From Prorocentrum cordatum (Eukaryota > Sar > Dinophyceae > Prorocentrales > Prorocentraceae), in NCBI GenBank assembly GCA_963575745.1, contig CAUYUJ010011226.1, forward strand, positions 171,006-235,005: a stretch of 64,000 nucleotides of DNA. Reading direction: 5' to 3'. Under the pieces are notes generated by a model. It ran no database searches. It was not told where the DNA came from and saw nothing but the letters and a program-made list of their open reading frames with translations. Shown here one piece after another: positions 36,130-47,573 of this stretch; position 1 is the first letter of the stretch, and each line of letters starts with the position of its first letter. The position numbers and the translations under genes were made by a program.

Positions 36130-36470
36130 TTGACGCTCCCAGAACTCCATTCCCGTGCCACATTTTGAATGCCCGGAGCCAACTGTAAGCCACTTCGTGC
36201 TCTTCGACTTCCCAGAACTCATTCCCGGGCCACATTTTGGATGCCCGGAGCCAACTGTAGGCCACTTCGTGGTCTTCGAGTTCCCAGAACTCCATTCCCG
36301 GGCCACATTTTGGATGCCCGGAGCCAACTGTAAGCCGCTTCGTGGTCTTCGAGTTCCCAGAACTCCATTCCTGGGCATGATTTTGAATGCCCGGAGCCAA
36401 CTGTAGGCCACTTCTTGTTCTTCGAGTTCCCAGAACTCCATTCCCGGGCCACATTTTGAATGCTGAGGAA
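36130..36470. repeat. 73-bp minisatellite, about 4.5 units
   Basis: AGAACTCNATTCCCGGGCC followed by GGATGCCCGGAGCCAACTGT recurs with anchors at 36141, 36214, 36286, 36359 and 36432, spacings of 72-73. Because 73 is not a multiple of 3, the 132- and 237-codon minus-strand frames here are repeat artefacts. Confidence 0.92.
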
Positions 36471-36735
36471 TGCTGAGGCTGAGGCAGGCTGAGGCTGAGG
36501 CTGAGGCTGAGGCCGAGGCTGAAGGCAGACTGAGGCTGAGGCTGCTGAGGCTGCAGGCTGAGGCTGAGGCTGAGGCAGGCTGAGGCTGAGGCTGATGCAG
36601 GCTGAGGCTGAGGGCTGAGGCTGGCCGAGGCTGAAGGCAGACTGAGGCTGAGGCTGAAGCAGGCTGAGGCTGAGGCTGAGGCAGGCTGAGGCTGAGGCAG
36701 GCTGAGGCTGAGGCAGGCTGAGGCTGAGGCTGTGA
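36471..36735. repeat. (GAGGCT)n hexanucleotide array
   Basis: GAGGCTGAGGCAGGCTGAGG repeats with occasional 3-base skips. It starts directly at the end of the 73-bp minisatellite and fades into TGTGACTGTGACTGC near 36735. The minus strand reads as a Ser/Ala/Pro-rich repeat. Confidence 0.93.
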
Positions 36736-39380
36736 CTGTGACTGCCGTTGCCACTGCGACTGTCATCGCGAATGCGACTACGAATGCGAGAACAACAGAA
36801 TTCTACAACTGGATTCTCATCTGAATCTTAAGGGGAATGCTTCCAGGTATGCTCCTACACATCGCTGTTAGGTTGCTTTGCCGGGATCATTTTTTTGGGT
36901 CGCGGCCGCCAGCGAAAGCGCAGGCGGCAAAAAAAATCGTCTGGGCCTACGGGCGAGCCCAATTCGCTGCAAGAATCTGGTGGGGATACGCGGAGCGTGA
37001 AGAATTTCGCCGCTGCTGCGCAGCGTGGGTCTGTCCGCTTGCTCGCTTCTTGCCTGCTTCGCCATTATTCGCTTGCGCCGACTCCAGGCTTCTGTCGGTA
37101 TGTGAACCTGCCGCGCAGCCTCAAAAAAAGGTAATGCGGTTCGCGCGTGTCCCGCCTTACTTTGCTGACCGCCGATTGGAGTCTTTGGCGCGTCGGAGGA
37201 AAACTGTGTGCGTACGAACGTACTCGTGACGAGAATCATGAACTAACGGTCGTTACCTTGAACGATACACATTGAGTCTGCGGAGAGTAGAGTATAGAAG
37301 AACAACAACTGGCACACACATACTTTGTCGGAGCTCTGGGAGTTTACGTATGCAGCTTTATGTTTCTCGAGAACAAAACGAGGAGGAGGAGGAGGAGGGG
37401 GATCATAATCAGCTCGCCACGACGGTCGCCTACCTGATTGTCGACGACCTCAAGGACTTGCCGGCGCCACAGATAGTCGCCAGAGAGAGAGAGAGAGAGA
37501 TTCGACGTCCTCACGCACATCAAGCTGGGAATACGTCAAAACCCTACGTCCGCACCAACGCCATGCGCGATCTCTACCTTCCAGAGAGGAGTCGCCAGCC
37601 GCGCCATCGAGAATATCAACGACGTGCTCGAGGCCCAAGGAGCTGCCCCACAGGACAAAACCGCTGGGCAACTGACAACTCACGGCGGCGGCGACAAAGA
37701 TGACCCCAGACGAGGGGGACGCCACGGGCGATCACCACACGTCAGAAGAACCGAACACCATAGCACAGAGTGTCAACACCACAGAGCCTACAAGGTCGGG
37801 CCCAAAACCGACAGGGCACATCACGCATGGCCGAGACGTACTGCCCATCACCAAAACCCTGAGCTGGGATCTGCTGCTCTCCGCCGACACGAGAGACACC
37901 AGCCACCGAATCCAACACCTGATCGAGAAACACATTTGGCTGGCGCCCGTCACCGAGCCTATCCAACGGAAACCAACCCCAATCCGCATCATGATCACGA
38001 ACGACAATAATCAAACTACCGATAACGACATCTACGACATGAGATGTCCATCGCTCCTATCCGGCACGGAGCGATACGCGACGAGAATGAGGGCGAGACG
38101 TACCTCGGGTACAATAACCTGGACTACGCCACGAAAAAGGCCGCCGACAACACCAAGACCACCTACACTGGTCAGAACCCGACGCCGTCCCAACAGCTGG
38201 CAAGCAACGACACCGCCAGCGAAGCGGACGTGAAGCCACCATGGACACCATGGCCCCCATTCGCACAGGTCTACCAGCCAACATAAATGACTACCTCTGG
38301 TGGGCCAGGAACTCCCCATGGCTACCCGCAGCCTACGAGGCCCAAGCCTCAATATGCGTCCTGCCTAACAAAGGCCCATCCGTGCTCCCCCTATCACCTC
38401 CAATTTTGACCAGTTTGGATCCAGCAGACCGACAGCAGACCCTACCAGAGCGACCAGTTGTTCTTTCCCACAACCTATTTTCGGCAATACCCCTTGACCA
38501 AACAGCCGCACTCGCTGGACAGCCACCAGCAGCAACAATTGGTTCGCACCCACCAATCCATCCTCCGCTGCATCCACCTCTTTTTGTGCACACGGCGGCT
38601 ACGGCAAAGGCGGCCACGCGATGCAAAATATCCAGCTATGCTAGCGGACATGAAAAGGCACTTCGACCCAACCTTCTCTGCCCCTGGCTCCCTTCTCGTT
38701 CTTATGGTCCACCCACTGTTCGCACCACTACAGTAGGAGCTAGACCACAAGAAACCCAACCCTGGGACCCGAGAATGTCAATTTATTTCTCGTGTGGAAG
38801 AATCACGCTTTCCATCGCAAAGCGATCCACACCCAAGAAGCCCAGGGCACCCTGGAGGCAAGCAGGGTGTTTCTTGGCATGTGTTTCCACCGTAGCCTCC
38901 ACATGCCCACTCGTGTAGCGGAGGGACGGGGGGGGGCGGTCTAGGGCGGGAAAGGACAGGGAGCGCAGCCGCTGGCAGACATGGCATTGGCCAAGACCGC
39001 CGCGAGCAACGGCCACAGCCATCATGTCCGTACCCGCATCACCCTTATCAATCTTCTGCCCAACCTCAACAGAACGCTTCCAACAACGTTGCCATCTTTA
39101 ATCCCATCGCCAGTCTTGCCGCTTCATCGCTAACCCTTCTATTCGCACCTCAACCAAACCACCTAAACCTATCTTTGCACTCGTTCTGCCCGTACGAAGG
39201 TGGAGGGGGGGGGAAAAACGTAGTACAACCGCCAGGCTACCGCCAGGAAGGCGCAACACGCCTGGTGGAACCTTCCAGGCAGCCACCAGTCCCACGCTCG
39301 GGAACTCTACGCCTGCCTCAGCGGGTGAGAGTTCCCTTCGCGGGACCGGGGGCTGGCCCAGGGGCTTCCTGAGGGCAGGA
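36736..39380. other. Unassigned interval with A/C-rich open frames
   Basis: Between about 37620 and 38920 the plus strand is A/C-rich, unlike its flanks, and holds staggered open frames (37700-38233, 38044-38286, 38241-38918) giving Pro/Thr/Gln-rich text such as TGQNPTPSQQLASNDTASEA and LWWARNSPWLPAAYEAQA. Frames 38044 and 38458 are in phase, separated by two stops, so this could be a decayed low-complexity coding region. I recognise no domain and would not call a gene. Confidence 0.3.
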
Positions 39381-40989
39381 GGCGAAGCCCTTGTGCATTC
39401 CCGCTGGGCCAGAGTGGCCTAGGCCGCACGCCCGCGCATCCGCCACGCCTCTGCGCACCCTCAGCCCTCCTCACCGCCAACCTCAGCATTGCATCGTCGC
39501 TCAGCCTCTCCACTTTCCCTCTTCCCCCTCTGAGGTCATGACTCGGTCCTTCTTGTCATCCTTCACCCTCGCGTTCTGCTGGTCTTCTACTTTCCTCACT
39601 GCTTACTGCGTATCCCACCTTCCAAAGATTCCAAGGGCGACCGCCCATGGAATCACCTGGCTTTCTAGTTTGATCATCTCCCCCAGTGGCCGACCGGCCC
39701 TGGGGGGGAGGGCAACGTCGAACGACTTTCCTGCCTTCAGGAACTCAGGATTTCAGGAGGAGCAAGGGCGAATGGCATGTGACAGAGGGAAGAAGAGGAA
39801 GAGGATGATGATAAGGACGAAGACGGGGCGGCCGGCTGCAAGAGAGGCGGCGCAAGAGCGGGGCCAGAGGCGCAGAGGGACGGTACGAGGCGGCCGGCGG
39901 GAGGGTCCGCGAGAGAGATGCGCGCAGGACAGCGCAACAAACTCGAGAACACTGCGCACCCTGGTGGGCGAAGATGGACCCTGAGATCTGCGCGTTGCAT
40001 TTTTTAACACCAGGCGGTTTCGCCCGTCTTCGGGCCTCGCGACCATCACAGATCGATCGAGTTCGCAAACATGCAGCAGAAAGGTTGGGTCGAAGGCTTT
40101 GGTCGTGATTTTTCGCGCCCCCCACTGTTATCCGCAACTGCGGGGTGCTACATAGTTTTTCCGCAACGTCGGGTCTCAGGGCGTACTGCGCCGTAACACA
40201 GCGGCCATGGCAGCTGCGCGTATGTACCAGCGGGGGATGCGAGCACATGGATGAAGACGGAAGACTGTGGAATGAAACTGGACGGGCACGGCACGAACGC
40301 GAAATCGTTGCGCGCCTCATGCTGGTAACGACCCCAGGGTTTTGTATCTCAAGTCCGCCAGCCTTGACACATTCAAGGGCGACCCTACGTTGGACGTATA
40401 TTCTTCCCTCTCCCCTGCTCATTCATAACCCGCTTCGACGCGTGAGCAATGGCACAGGGGGCACACGAGATGTGGACACGCCATGGTGGCAACAACCACT
40501 ATCGAAACATGTACTATATTCGGCTCTCTCGAAGATTGCGCATCGTGTGGACCATCGCCTGTCCAAGAAACGCATTTTCCTTCGTATCGGACAGTTCCGG
40601 CCTCCTCGACCCAAAGGCTTAGCTTAGTAAACCTCGATCGAGGCCAGCGGGGTTGCTTAATCCTTGCCTCATCTAAATGAGGCGTGTCTTTAGCATCGGA
40701 ATCAGGGAACCTCTGACCCAGAGGAGCTGTTTTCTATTGTCGCCATTAGAACAGTCGATGACAGTGACGGTGCCCGCACGAGTGCCCACACGAGGGAACC
40801 AAGCGAAGCGGGGCTGGGGCGCCCAAGTGCATGCAATACGTAGCACCCCGAAATTGTGGATAAGAGTGAGGGGGCGGCAGGGACGTCGGCAATCTGCGAG
40901 ACTCTGAAGAAGCCCGCCGCAGGCGCCAAAGTCTGACAATCATGCGACGAGTCCGCCGCAGGCGCCGATTTTCTGGTTACATCAATGTT
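39381..40989. other. Unassigned interval, no gene recognised
   Basis: Open frames up to 225 codons on the minus strand (39745-40422) and 197 codons on the plus strand (39391-39984) overlap each other without recognisable motifs. A GAGGAAGA-rich patch lies at 39780-39830. Confidence 0.3.
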
Positions 40990-40992
40990 GGT

Positions 40993-41270
40993 GCGTCGCG
41001 GGGTGGGTCGCAGGTCGGTCGCGATGGGTCGCGAGAGGGTCGCGGGTGGGTCGCGGGCCGGGTCGCGGGTGGGTCGCGGGAGGGTCGCGGGTGGGTCGTG
41101 GGTGGGTCGCGGGCGGGTCGCGGGGTGGGTCGCGAAGGGATCGCGGGTGGGACGCGGGCCAGGTCGCGGGTGGGTCGCGGGTGGGTCACGGGTGGGTCGC
41201 GGGCGGGTCGCGGGGTGGGTCGCGAAGGGGTCGCGGGTGGGTCGCGGGTGGGTCGGCTGGGTCGCGGGGG
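40993..41270. repeat. (GGTCGCGGGTG)n minisatellite
   Basis: Tandem GGTCGCGGGTG units of 10-11 bases with GGTCGCGGG and GGTCGCGAAGG variants. A longer block of about ten units is itself repeated (compare 41110-41145 with 41205-41240). It gives Gly-Arg-Val or Arg-Pro-Thr-Asp in translation. Confidence 0.9.
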
Positions 41271-41282
41271 GGACGACGACGA

Positions 41283-41355
41283 CGACAACAAACAACAAAC
41301 AACAAACAACAAACAACAAAAACAAAAACAAAAACAAAAACAAAAACACAAACAC

Positions 41356-41450
<95 letters not shown>

Positions 41451-41559
41451 CCAACACCAACAACAACAACAACGACAACAACAACAGCAGCAGCAGCAAC
41501 ATCAGCAACAGCAACAGCAACAGCAACAACAACAACACCAACAACACCAACAACGCCAA

Positions 41560-41594
<35 letters not shown>

Positions 41595-41784
41595 ACAACA
41601 ACAACACCAACAACAACAGCAACAACAACAACACCAACACCAACACCAACAGCAACAACAGCAACAACACCAACAACAACACCACCAACAACAACAACAA
41701 CATCAGCAGCAGCATCAACAACAACAACACCACCACCAACAACACCAACAACAACAACACCAACAACAACAACAACAACAACAA
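41283..41784. repeat. (CAA)n array, about 0.5 kb
   Basis: AACAAACAACAAAC and AAAACAAAAAC variants pass into long pure CAA, then into a zone with CAG, CAC and CCAA interruptions. All three plus-strand frames are open (poly-Gln, poly-Asn, poly-Thr), as are poly-Leu/Val on the minus strand, so no protein is implied. It follows the GC-rich minisatellite after a short GACGAC bridge. Confidence 0.96.
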
Positions 41785-42104
41785 TAATTACTAGCACGTG
41801 GGGACACTCCGTTCTCACCAGTGCCAGGGTTTTCATAGGAGGCGGGCGATACCCCCACTTTGTGGGGGGGCCGGTTCAAGCTCTACCACATTTCCAAACG
41901 ACTCTTCGCCACCACCCACACCCAGCTTCCCGCCCTATGACGTTCGGACACTTCACTTCGTGGCCTGCGGACGACCGTGGCTACTACACTGGCGCATGGG
42001 TACAGTGACTTGTTGTGGTAACATTTTCTGGACGCTAGCTTAGTATACGACTTTTCCCCCTGTTCCAACACTGGACACCTGTACTGGTTTTTGGTGGTAA
42101 CGTG

Positions 42105-42650
42105 AAAAACCATTGGTTTTTTAAGATTCGGACAGCGCGCGCGGGTAGAAATTTTGAAAATTCGTACAGATGTTTTTCGAGGACCTACGGTGCGATTCGT
42201 ATGATTTTATGTTGCGCGGTGCTAAAATTCCTAAGAAACCCAATGGTTTTTGAAGATTTCGGCGTGCGCGCGCGAAGAAAAAACGAATGTGTCCCGCATG
42301 GTATTATTTGACAGGGATGATGGCCCTGGCAGGTGCGCAACCGTTGTTGGAGAAGTTCGAAGCAAAAAGTTGCTCGCAAAAGCCCGTTTGACAGAAATGT
42401 TTAAAAAGTGTTGGGTTTCCTACAAATCCGCAAGAGCGCGCGGGATGAAATTTTGACATTTTTTTTTTGAAAAACCATTGGTTTTTTGATGTTTTTATGT
42501 TAAAATCGCTACGAACACTAAGGTTTTGGAAGGATTTCGTCTTGCGCGCGCGAATGTCCACTTTACCTTATTTTTTGCAAGGGATTCTTGAAGTTTGGTT
42601 ATGTTAGAACAAGAAATGTCCACTTTAGCTTATTTTTTGCAAGGGAAAAC
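42105..42650. repeat. AT-rich degenerate repeat with GCGCGCGC cores
   Basis: A segment of about 50 bases recurs near 42108, 42238, 42408 and 42510: a CCATTGGTTTT-like start, an AAGATTTCG middle and an alternating GCGCGCGC core followed by A/T-rich sequence. A second motif, AATGTCCACTTTANCTTATT, occurs at 42553 and 42615. This is the lowest-GC stretch in the right half of the window apart from simple repeats. Confidence 0.7.
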
Positions 42651-42796
42651 GGGGGACAACAAAACAACCGGATCCGGACACCCACGTTTTGCCTGAGACT
42701 TCCTCACGAAAATGATGAAAATGTGGCTGCGGCCTAGGCGCGGCGAGGGGGCCGCGCACCAGGGGTCCCAACAATAATTATTCTTTAGAATAAATA

Positions 42797-42985
42797 ATGT
42801 TCAACAGCAGCAACAGCAACAGCAACAGCAACAACAGCAAAAGCAACAGCAGCAGCAACAACAACAATCATTCTAAGACTGTTCGCTATTACTTGCCCGC
42901 GTGTCATGGACAACGAGTTCTCCGCACCCTCGATACCCGCCCTTTTTGTCTTCGATCACACCCCCTTTGGGGGGATTTTTTCTCT
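42797..42985. repeat. CAA-family unit, copy a (array plus tail)
   Basis: CAG/CAA array to about 42868, then the family tail: ATTCTAAGACTGTTCGCT, ACCCTCGATACCCGCCC, TTTGTCTTCGA and CACCCCCTTTGGGGGG. The same tail occurs at 44222, 47440 and 48080. Confidence 0.8.
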
Positions 42986-43079
42986 TTGCGGGGGGCGGCG
43001 GGCTTAGACAGGTGGGCAAACCTGAACGGGCGGACAATCCTTCGTGGGCGTAAATGTGTCCGCCATTGGAATTGGTGTG

Positions 43080-43966
43080 GGCCCTCCAACAACAGGAGGG
43101 GGAGAACGAGGGAAAGTGTGAGGAAGGGAGGGGGAGGGACGAAGGAAGAGGGAAAACGCCAGGAGAGAAGGAGCGAAGAGGGGGGCGGTTGATTAGAGGC
43201 AGAGAGACAGAGAGAGAGCGAGAGAGAAAGAGACATATAGAGAAAGACAGATAAGAGAGGTAGAGAAAGAGAGAGAGGGGATAGAGAGAGAAATAAAGAG
43301 GGAGGGAGGAGGCAGGAGAGGGGAGGGAGAAGGGAGGAGGGTGAAGAGGGAGAGGGGATATGGCAAAGAGGCAGAAGGATGAGGGAAGAGAGGAAGGAGA
43401 GAGAAGGGAGGAGATGAGGGAGGAGGGAGAGGGAGGAGGAGCAGGAAGGTAAGAACGTGAACGTTCGAGGAAATCCTAGGCGAAAGCGCCGTTCCTGAAG
43501 GAAGTCTCGGGCGGGAACCCACGACGGGCGGGCGATCCCCTGACGGGCGGGTCGGGGGTGTGAGACATTCAAGCGGGATGCCTGAGTATGGCGAGAGCGC
43601 GAATACTATGTAAATTTTAACGGCGTCCTCGGCGCAGCGTGTTTCCTGAGCGTCGAAAGCGCGATATCTGAATACATTGCACGGAAGTCACAGGCGAGAG
43701 CGCAATTCCTGAATCAAATGTGAAGGGTTCTCTGGCGGGAGCGGGGGTATTGATTAAATTGCAAGGAAATCTTGATTCACTTGCGAGGAAGTCTCAAGCG
43801 GGTGCGCCATTCCTGAGTAAATTGTGAAGAAGTCTCAGATGGGAGCGGGGGTCCTGACTAAATTGCGAGGAGGTCACAGGCAGGAGCACCGATCCTGACT
43901 AAATTGTCAGGAAGTCTCTGGAGCGGGGGTCCTGAGCAAATTTGGAGGAAGTCTCAGGCGGGAGCC
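43080..43966. repeat. Purine-rich run and 41-bp GAGGAAGTCTC array
   Basis: 43080-43440 is GAGAGGGA-type purine sequence. From about 43450 the unit GAGGAAGTCTCAGGCGGGAG plus TCCTGACTAAATTG repeats; anchors at 43785, 43826, 43867 and 43908 give an exact 41-base period, then 37 to 43945. The array leads straight into the head of the next CAA-family unit. Confidence 0.85.
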
Positions 43967-43997
<31 letters not shown>

Positions 43998-44400
43998 GTA
44001 ATCCGGGGGGCCAGGGACCCAGTTTATGCACCAAGATTTCCCTGTCAAAAAACAGGGTGCGAGCGTCCAGGGGCACACTTTGATTGAGAACAAACAGTAT
44101 GCACGGGTGAGGGGGATCAACAACAATTATTTGCAGACATGAAAATTCAACAACAACACCACCAACAACACCACCAACACCACCAACAACAACAGCAACA
44201 ACACCATGAACAAAAGCAACATCAACAATCATTTTAACACATGTTGTTCTTATTTGATCGCGTGCCACGTCACACGTATATCCCAAACCCTCGACACCCG
44301 CCCTCTTTGTCTTCGACCGTACCCCCTCGGGGGGATATCCTCCTTACCTGCCGCGCACATTTAGCGCAACCCCTTAAAGCAGGGGAAGGGCCGGGGAAGA
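43963..44400. repeat. CAA-family unit, copy b (head, array, tail)
   Basis: GGCGGGAGCCGTTGTTG and (TTG)n, then the head to about 44145 (CAGGGTGCGAGCG, GGCACACTTTGATTG, GAGGGGGATCAACAA), a CAA/CAC array to 44230, then the tail (CATTTTAACACATGTTGTTC, ACCCTCGACACCCGCCC, CCCCCTCGGGGGG). Confidence 0.82.
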
Positions 44401-44439
44401 GAAGGATGGGCCACGAGAGAGGGCCTCTCGGAGCAAATC

Positions 44440-46050
44440 GAGAGGAAGCATCGAGCGGGAGCCCTTGTCATCGCGCCTGCGTCTCCGCTAATTTGACTGA
44501 GTTGCGAGGATGTCCACAGCGAGAGCGCTGTTCCTGAGTTCGGGAACCTCTCTGGCCAGGGCCTTCCAGATCGCGAGGAAATATCGAGCGGGAGCCTTGT
44601 CGTCGGGGCTGGGCATCCGCGAACTTGATTAAAATTGCTAGTCTCATGCGAGAGCGCCGTTCCTGGGACCTCTGCGGGCTGGGGCCTCTGTGGGCGCGCT
44701 TGGGGCCTCTGTGGGCTGCGCTGGGGAGCCTCAGTGGGCAGCGCGCGGGGGCCTCTGCGGGCGCGCTCGGGGCCTCTGCGGGCTGGGGCCTCTGTGGGCG
44801 CCCGTGGGGCCTCTGCTGGTTTTGTCGGGGGGCCTCAGTGGGCAGCGCTCTGGGGCCTTTGCTGGCGCGCTTGGGGCCTCTGTGGGCCGGGGCCTCTGTA
44901 GGCTGCGTCGGGGGCCTCAGTGGACAGCGCCGCGCCAGGGCCTCTGTGAGCGCGCTTGGGGCCTCTGCGGGCTGGGGCCTCTGTGGGCGCGCTTGGGGCC
45001 TCTGTGGGCTGTGTTGGGGGGCCTCGGTGGGCAGCGCGCTGGGACCTCTGTGGGCGCGCTTGGGGCCTCTGTGGGCTGGGGCCTCTGTGGGCTGCGTCGG
45101 GGGCCTCAGTGGACAGCGCGCCGGGGCCTCTGTGGGCGCGCTTGGTGCCTCTGTGGGCTGTGTCGGAGGCCTCGGTGGGCAGCGCGCGGGGGCCTCCGTG
45201 GGCGCGTTCGGGGCCTCTGTGGGCTGGGGCCTCTGTGGGCGTGCGCGGGGCCTCTGTGGGCGTTATCGGGGGGCCTCAGTAGGCAGCGCGCTGGAGATTC
45301 CGTGGGCGCGCTTGGGGCCTGTGGGCTGGGGCCTCTGTGGGCGCGATTGGGCCTCTGTGGGCTGGGGCCTCTGTGGGCGCGCTGGGACCTTTGTCGGAGG
45401 GCTTCAGTGGGCAGCGTACGGGGGCCTCTGTAGGAAGTCGGGGCCTCAGTGGGCAGCGCGCGGGGGTCTCCGTGGGCGCGTTCGGGGCCTGTGGGCTGCG
45501 TTCGGGAGCCTCAGTGGGCAGCGCGCGGGAGCCTCTGTGGGCGCGCTTGGGACCTCTGCGGGCTGGGGCCTCTGTGGGCGCGCTTGGGCCTCTGTGGGCT
45601 GTGCCGGAGGGCCTCGGTGGGCAGCGCGCGGGGGCCTCTGCGGGCGCGCTTGGGGCCTCTGTGGGCTGAGGCTTCAGTGGGCGCTCTTGGGGCCTCTGTG
45701 GGCTGTGTTGGGGGACCTCAGTGGGCAGCGCGTTGGGGCCTCCGCGGGCACGCTTGTGGCGGGGGTTTGGGCCTCTGTTGGCTGTGCCGGAGGGTCTCAT
45801 TGGACAGCGCGCTGGGGCCTCTCTGGGCGCGCCTGGCGCCTCTGTGGGCTGGAGCCTCTGTGGGCTGTGTCGGGCGTGTCGGGTGCCTAAGTGGGCAGCG
45901 CGGGGGAGCCTCTGTGGGCGCGGTTGGCGCCTATGTAGGCTGTGCCGGGGGGCCTGCGGGCAGCATGCTACGGACCCTGTGGGCTTACTCTGGGCCTCAG
46001 TGGGTTGTGTGTTGGGGGCCTCAGTGGGGAGCGCGTCAGGACATCGGTGG
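44440..46050. repeat. GGGCCTCTGTGGGCTG minisatellite, about 1.4 kb
   Basis: 44440-44640 carries two units of the GAGCGGGAGCC array. From 44664 to about 46050 the plus strand is an uninterrupted field of GGGGCCTCTGTGGGC, TGGGCGCGCTTGGGGCC and CTCAGTGGGCAGCGCGC words of about 14-21 bases. All plus-strand frames are open for hundreds of codons (LWARLGPLWAGASVG style), as is the minus strand, so no protein is implied. Confidence 0.9.
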
Positions 46051-46065
46051 ACAAGGGCCTTTGCG

Positions 46066-46510
46066 AATACATCTTGAGGAAGTATCGAACGGGAGCCCTT
46101 GTCGTCGCATGTGGGCCTCCACCAATTTGACTGAATTATGAGGACGTCTCGAGCGCGAGCGCCGTTCCTGAGTTCGGCGGCCTTCCTGGCCAAGGGCTCT
46201 CGGAGTAAATCGTGAGGAGTATCGAGCAGGAGCCCTTGTCGTCGTGGCTGGGCCCCCGCCACCTTGATTGAATTGCGACGAAGTCTCGAGCGAGAGCGCT
46301 GTTCTTGAGTTCGGGCGCCTCTCTGGCCAGGGTGTCTCGGGGTAAATTGTGAGGAGGTGTCGAGCGGGAGCTGTTGTTGTCGTAGCTGGGCCTCCAAGGG
46401 AGCACTTTTAGGGTTGAGCCAACGCTCGAGCGGGAGACTCGTTTTCAGAGAAAATGTAGCCGGCGTCGAGGCGAGAGCGCCCGGAACCGCTTCCGGAGAT
46501 CAGCACTCAT
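46066..46510. repeat. 138-bp array, block 1 (duplicated at 47574-48083)
   Basis: Units contain GAGGAAGTATCGAGCGGGAG, TTGTCGTCG-TGGCTGGGCC, GACGAAGTCTCGAGCGAGAG, GTTCCTGAGTTCGG and CTCTCGGAGTAAATCGTGAG; anchors near 46200 and 46337 are about 138 bases apart. The block ends in AACGCTCGAGCGGGAG...CGTCGAGGCGAGAGCGC, as does block 2. Confidence 0.85.
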
Positions 46511-46522
46511 TATTTTCTAAAA

Positions 46523-46635
46523 ATTATCCCAGTTCGACCCTACCTAGGAGTTGGAGCCTCTAGGAAAGCAACATGCAGCTCCCAGGGGACTGGGGGACCG
46601 TGCACGGAACGCCTGTCGCGACATATAAGTACACA

Positions 46636-46706
<71 letters not shown>

Positions 46707-47110
46707 TAGTGGATGCTGTGGTTCGCTATGCTATGCTCTGCTCTGCTCTGCTCTGCTCTGCAATGCTATGCTATGCTATGCTATGCTGCGCAATGCTATG
46801 CTGGGCTAGGCAAGGCTAGGCTATGCTATACTATGCTGCGCTATGCTATGCTGCGCTATGCTATGCTATGCTATGCTATGCTTTTGCTTTGCCTTCGTTT
46901 GTGCCTTCACTTTTGCCTTTGCTTTTGCTTTTGCTTGGCACCCAGGGAGCGCAACTGGGGGAACCGCGCGTTTGCTTTTACCTTTGCTGTTGCTTTTGCT
47001 TGGCTCCCAGGGGACCAGGGGAACCGCCCCGGGCGGGGAACACTGCCCGGCCCCTTTAAGCTAAGAGAGTAAGAACCCTTCTAGGCAGAGCCTAGGTAGG
47101 GAATGAACAG
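46523..47110. repeat. Composite interspersed unit, copy 2
   Basis: Same head (46523-46574) and tail (46709-47110) as the unit at 25694. Its centre is (AT)n 46637-46672 plus (CAG)n 46674-46706 instead of AGT. The ATGCT pentanucleotide, TTTTGC hexanucleotide and CTTTAAGCTAAGAGAGTAAG tail are conserved. Confidence 0.82.
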
Positions 47111-47128
47111 TCAACATCAACAACAACA

Positions 47129-47272
47129 GGGTGCAAGCGCCGGGACGGGCACTTCAATTGAAAAATACAATGTGCACTGGAGGGGGGATCAACAATAAGT
47201 TCTTCAGCAATGATAAGCCAACAACAACAACGACCACGACAACGACAACAACAACACCAACACCAACAACAA

Positions 47273-47337
<65 letters not shown>

Positions 47338-47344
47338 TCAACAA

Positions 47345-47381
<37 letters not shown>

Positions 47382-47573
47382 AACACCACCACCACCAAAC
47401 ACAACAGCCACAACAACAGCAACAATAGCAACAACAACCACAACAACAAGCATTTTAAGACTGCTCGCTCTTACTGGCACGCGTGTCTTGCATTCCATAT
47501 ACCCCAACCCTCGATACCCGCCCACTTCGTCTTCGATTGCACCCCCTTTCGGGGGGAATCTCTTCCTTATCGG
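47129..47573. repeat. CAA-family unit, copy c (head, array, tail)
   Basis: Head 47129-47218 (GTGCAAGCGCCGGGACGGGC, ACTTCAATTG, GGAGGGGGGATCAACAA), CAA/CAG/CGA array to about 47450, then tail to 47566 (GCATTTTAAGACTGCTCGCT, ACCCTCGATACCCGCCC, CCCCCTTTCGGGGGG). Confidence 0.85.

Noticed and set aside
36053-36766. A 237-codon Ser/Ala-rich ORF
   Set aside because: It consists of the 73-bp minisatellite and the GAGGCT array read on the minus strand.
40985-42008. Long Gln-, Asn- and Thr-repeat ORFs of 269-320 codons
   Set aside because: All three plus-strand frames and the minus strand are open because the sequence is (CAA)n; no start context or flanking domain supports a protein.
44625-45890. 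A 421-codon ORF of LWARLGPLWAGASVG repeats
   Set aside because: It lies wholly in a G-rich minisatellite; other frames and the opposite strand (45276-46397) are open too.
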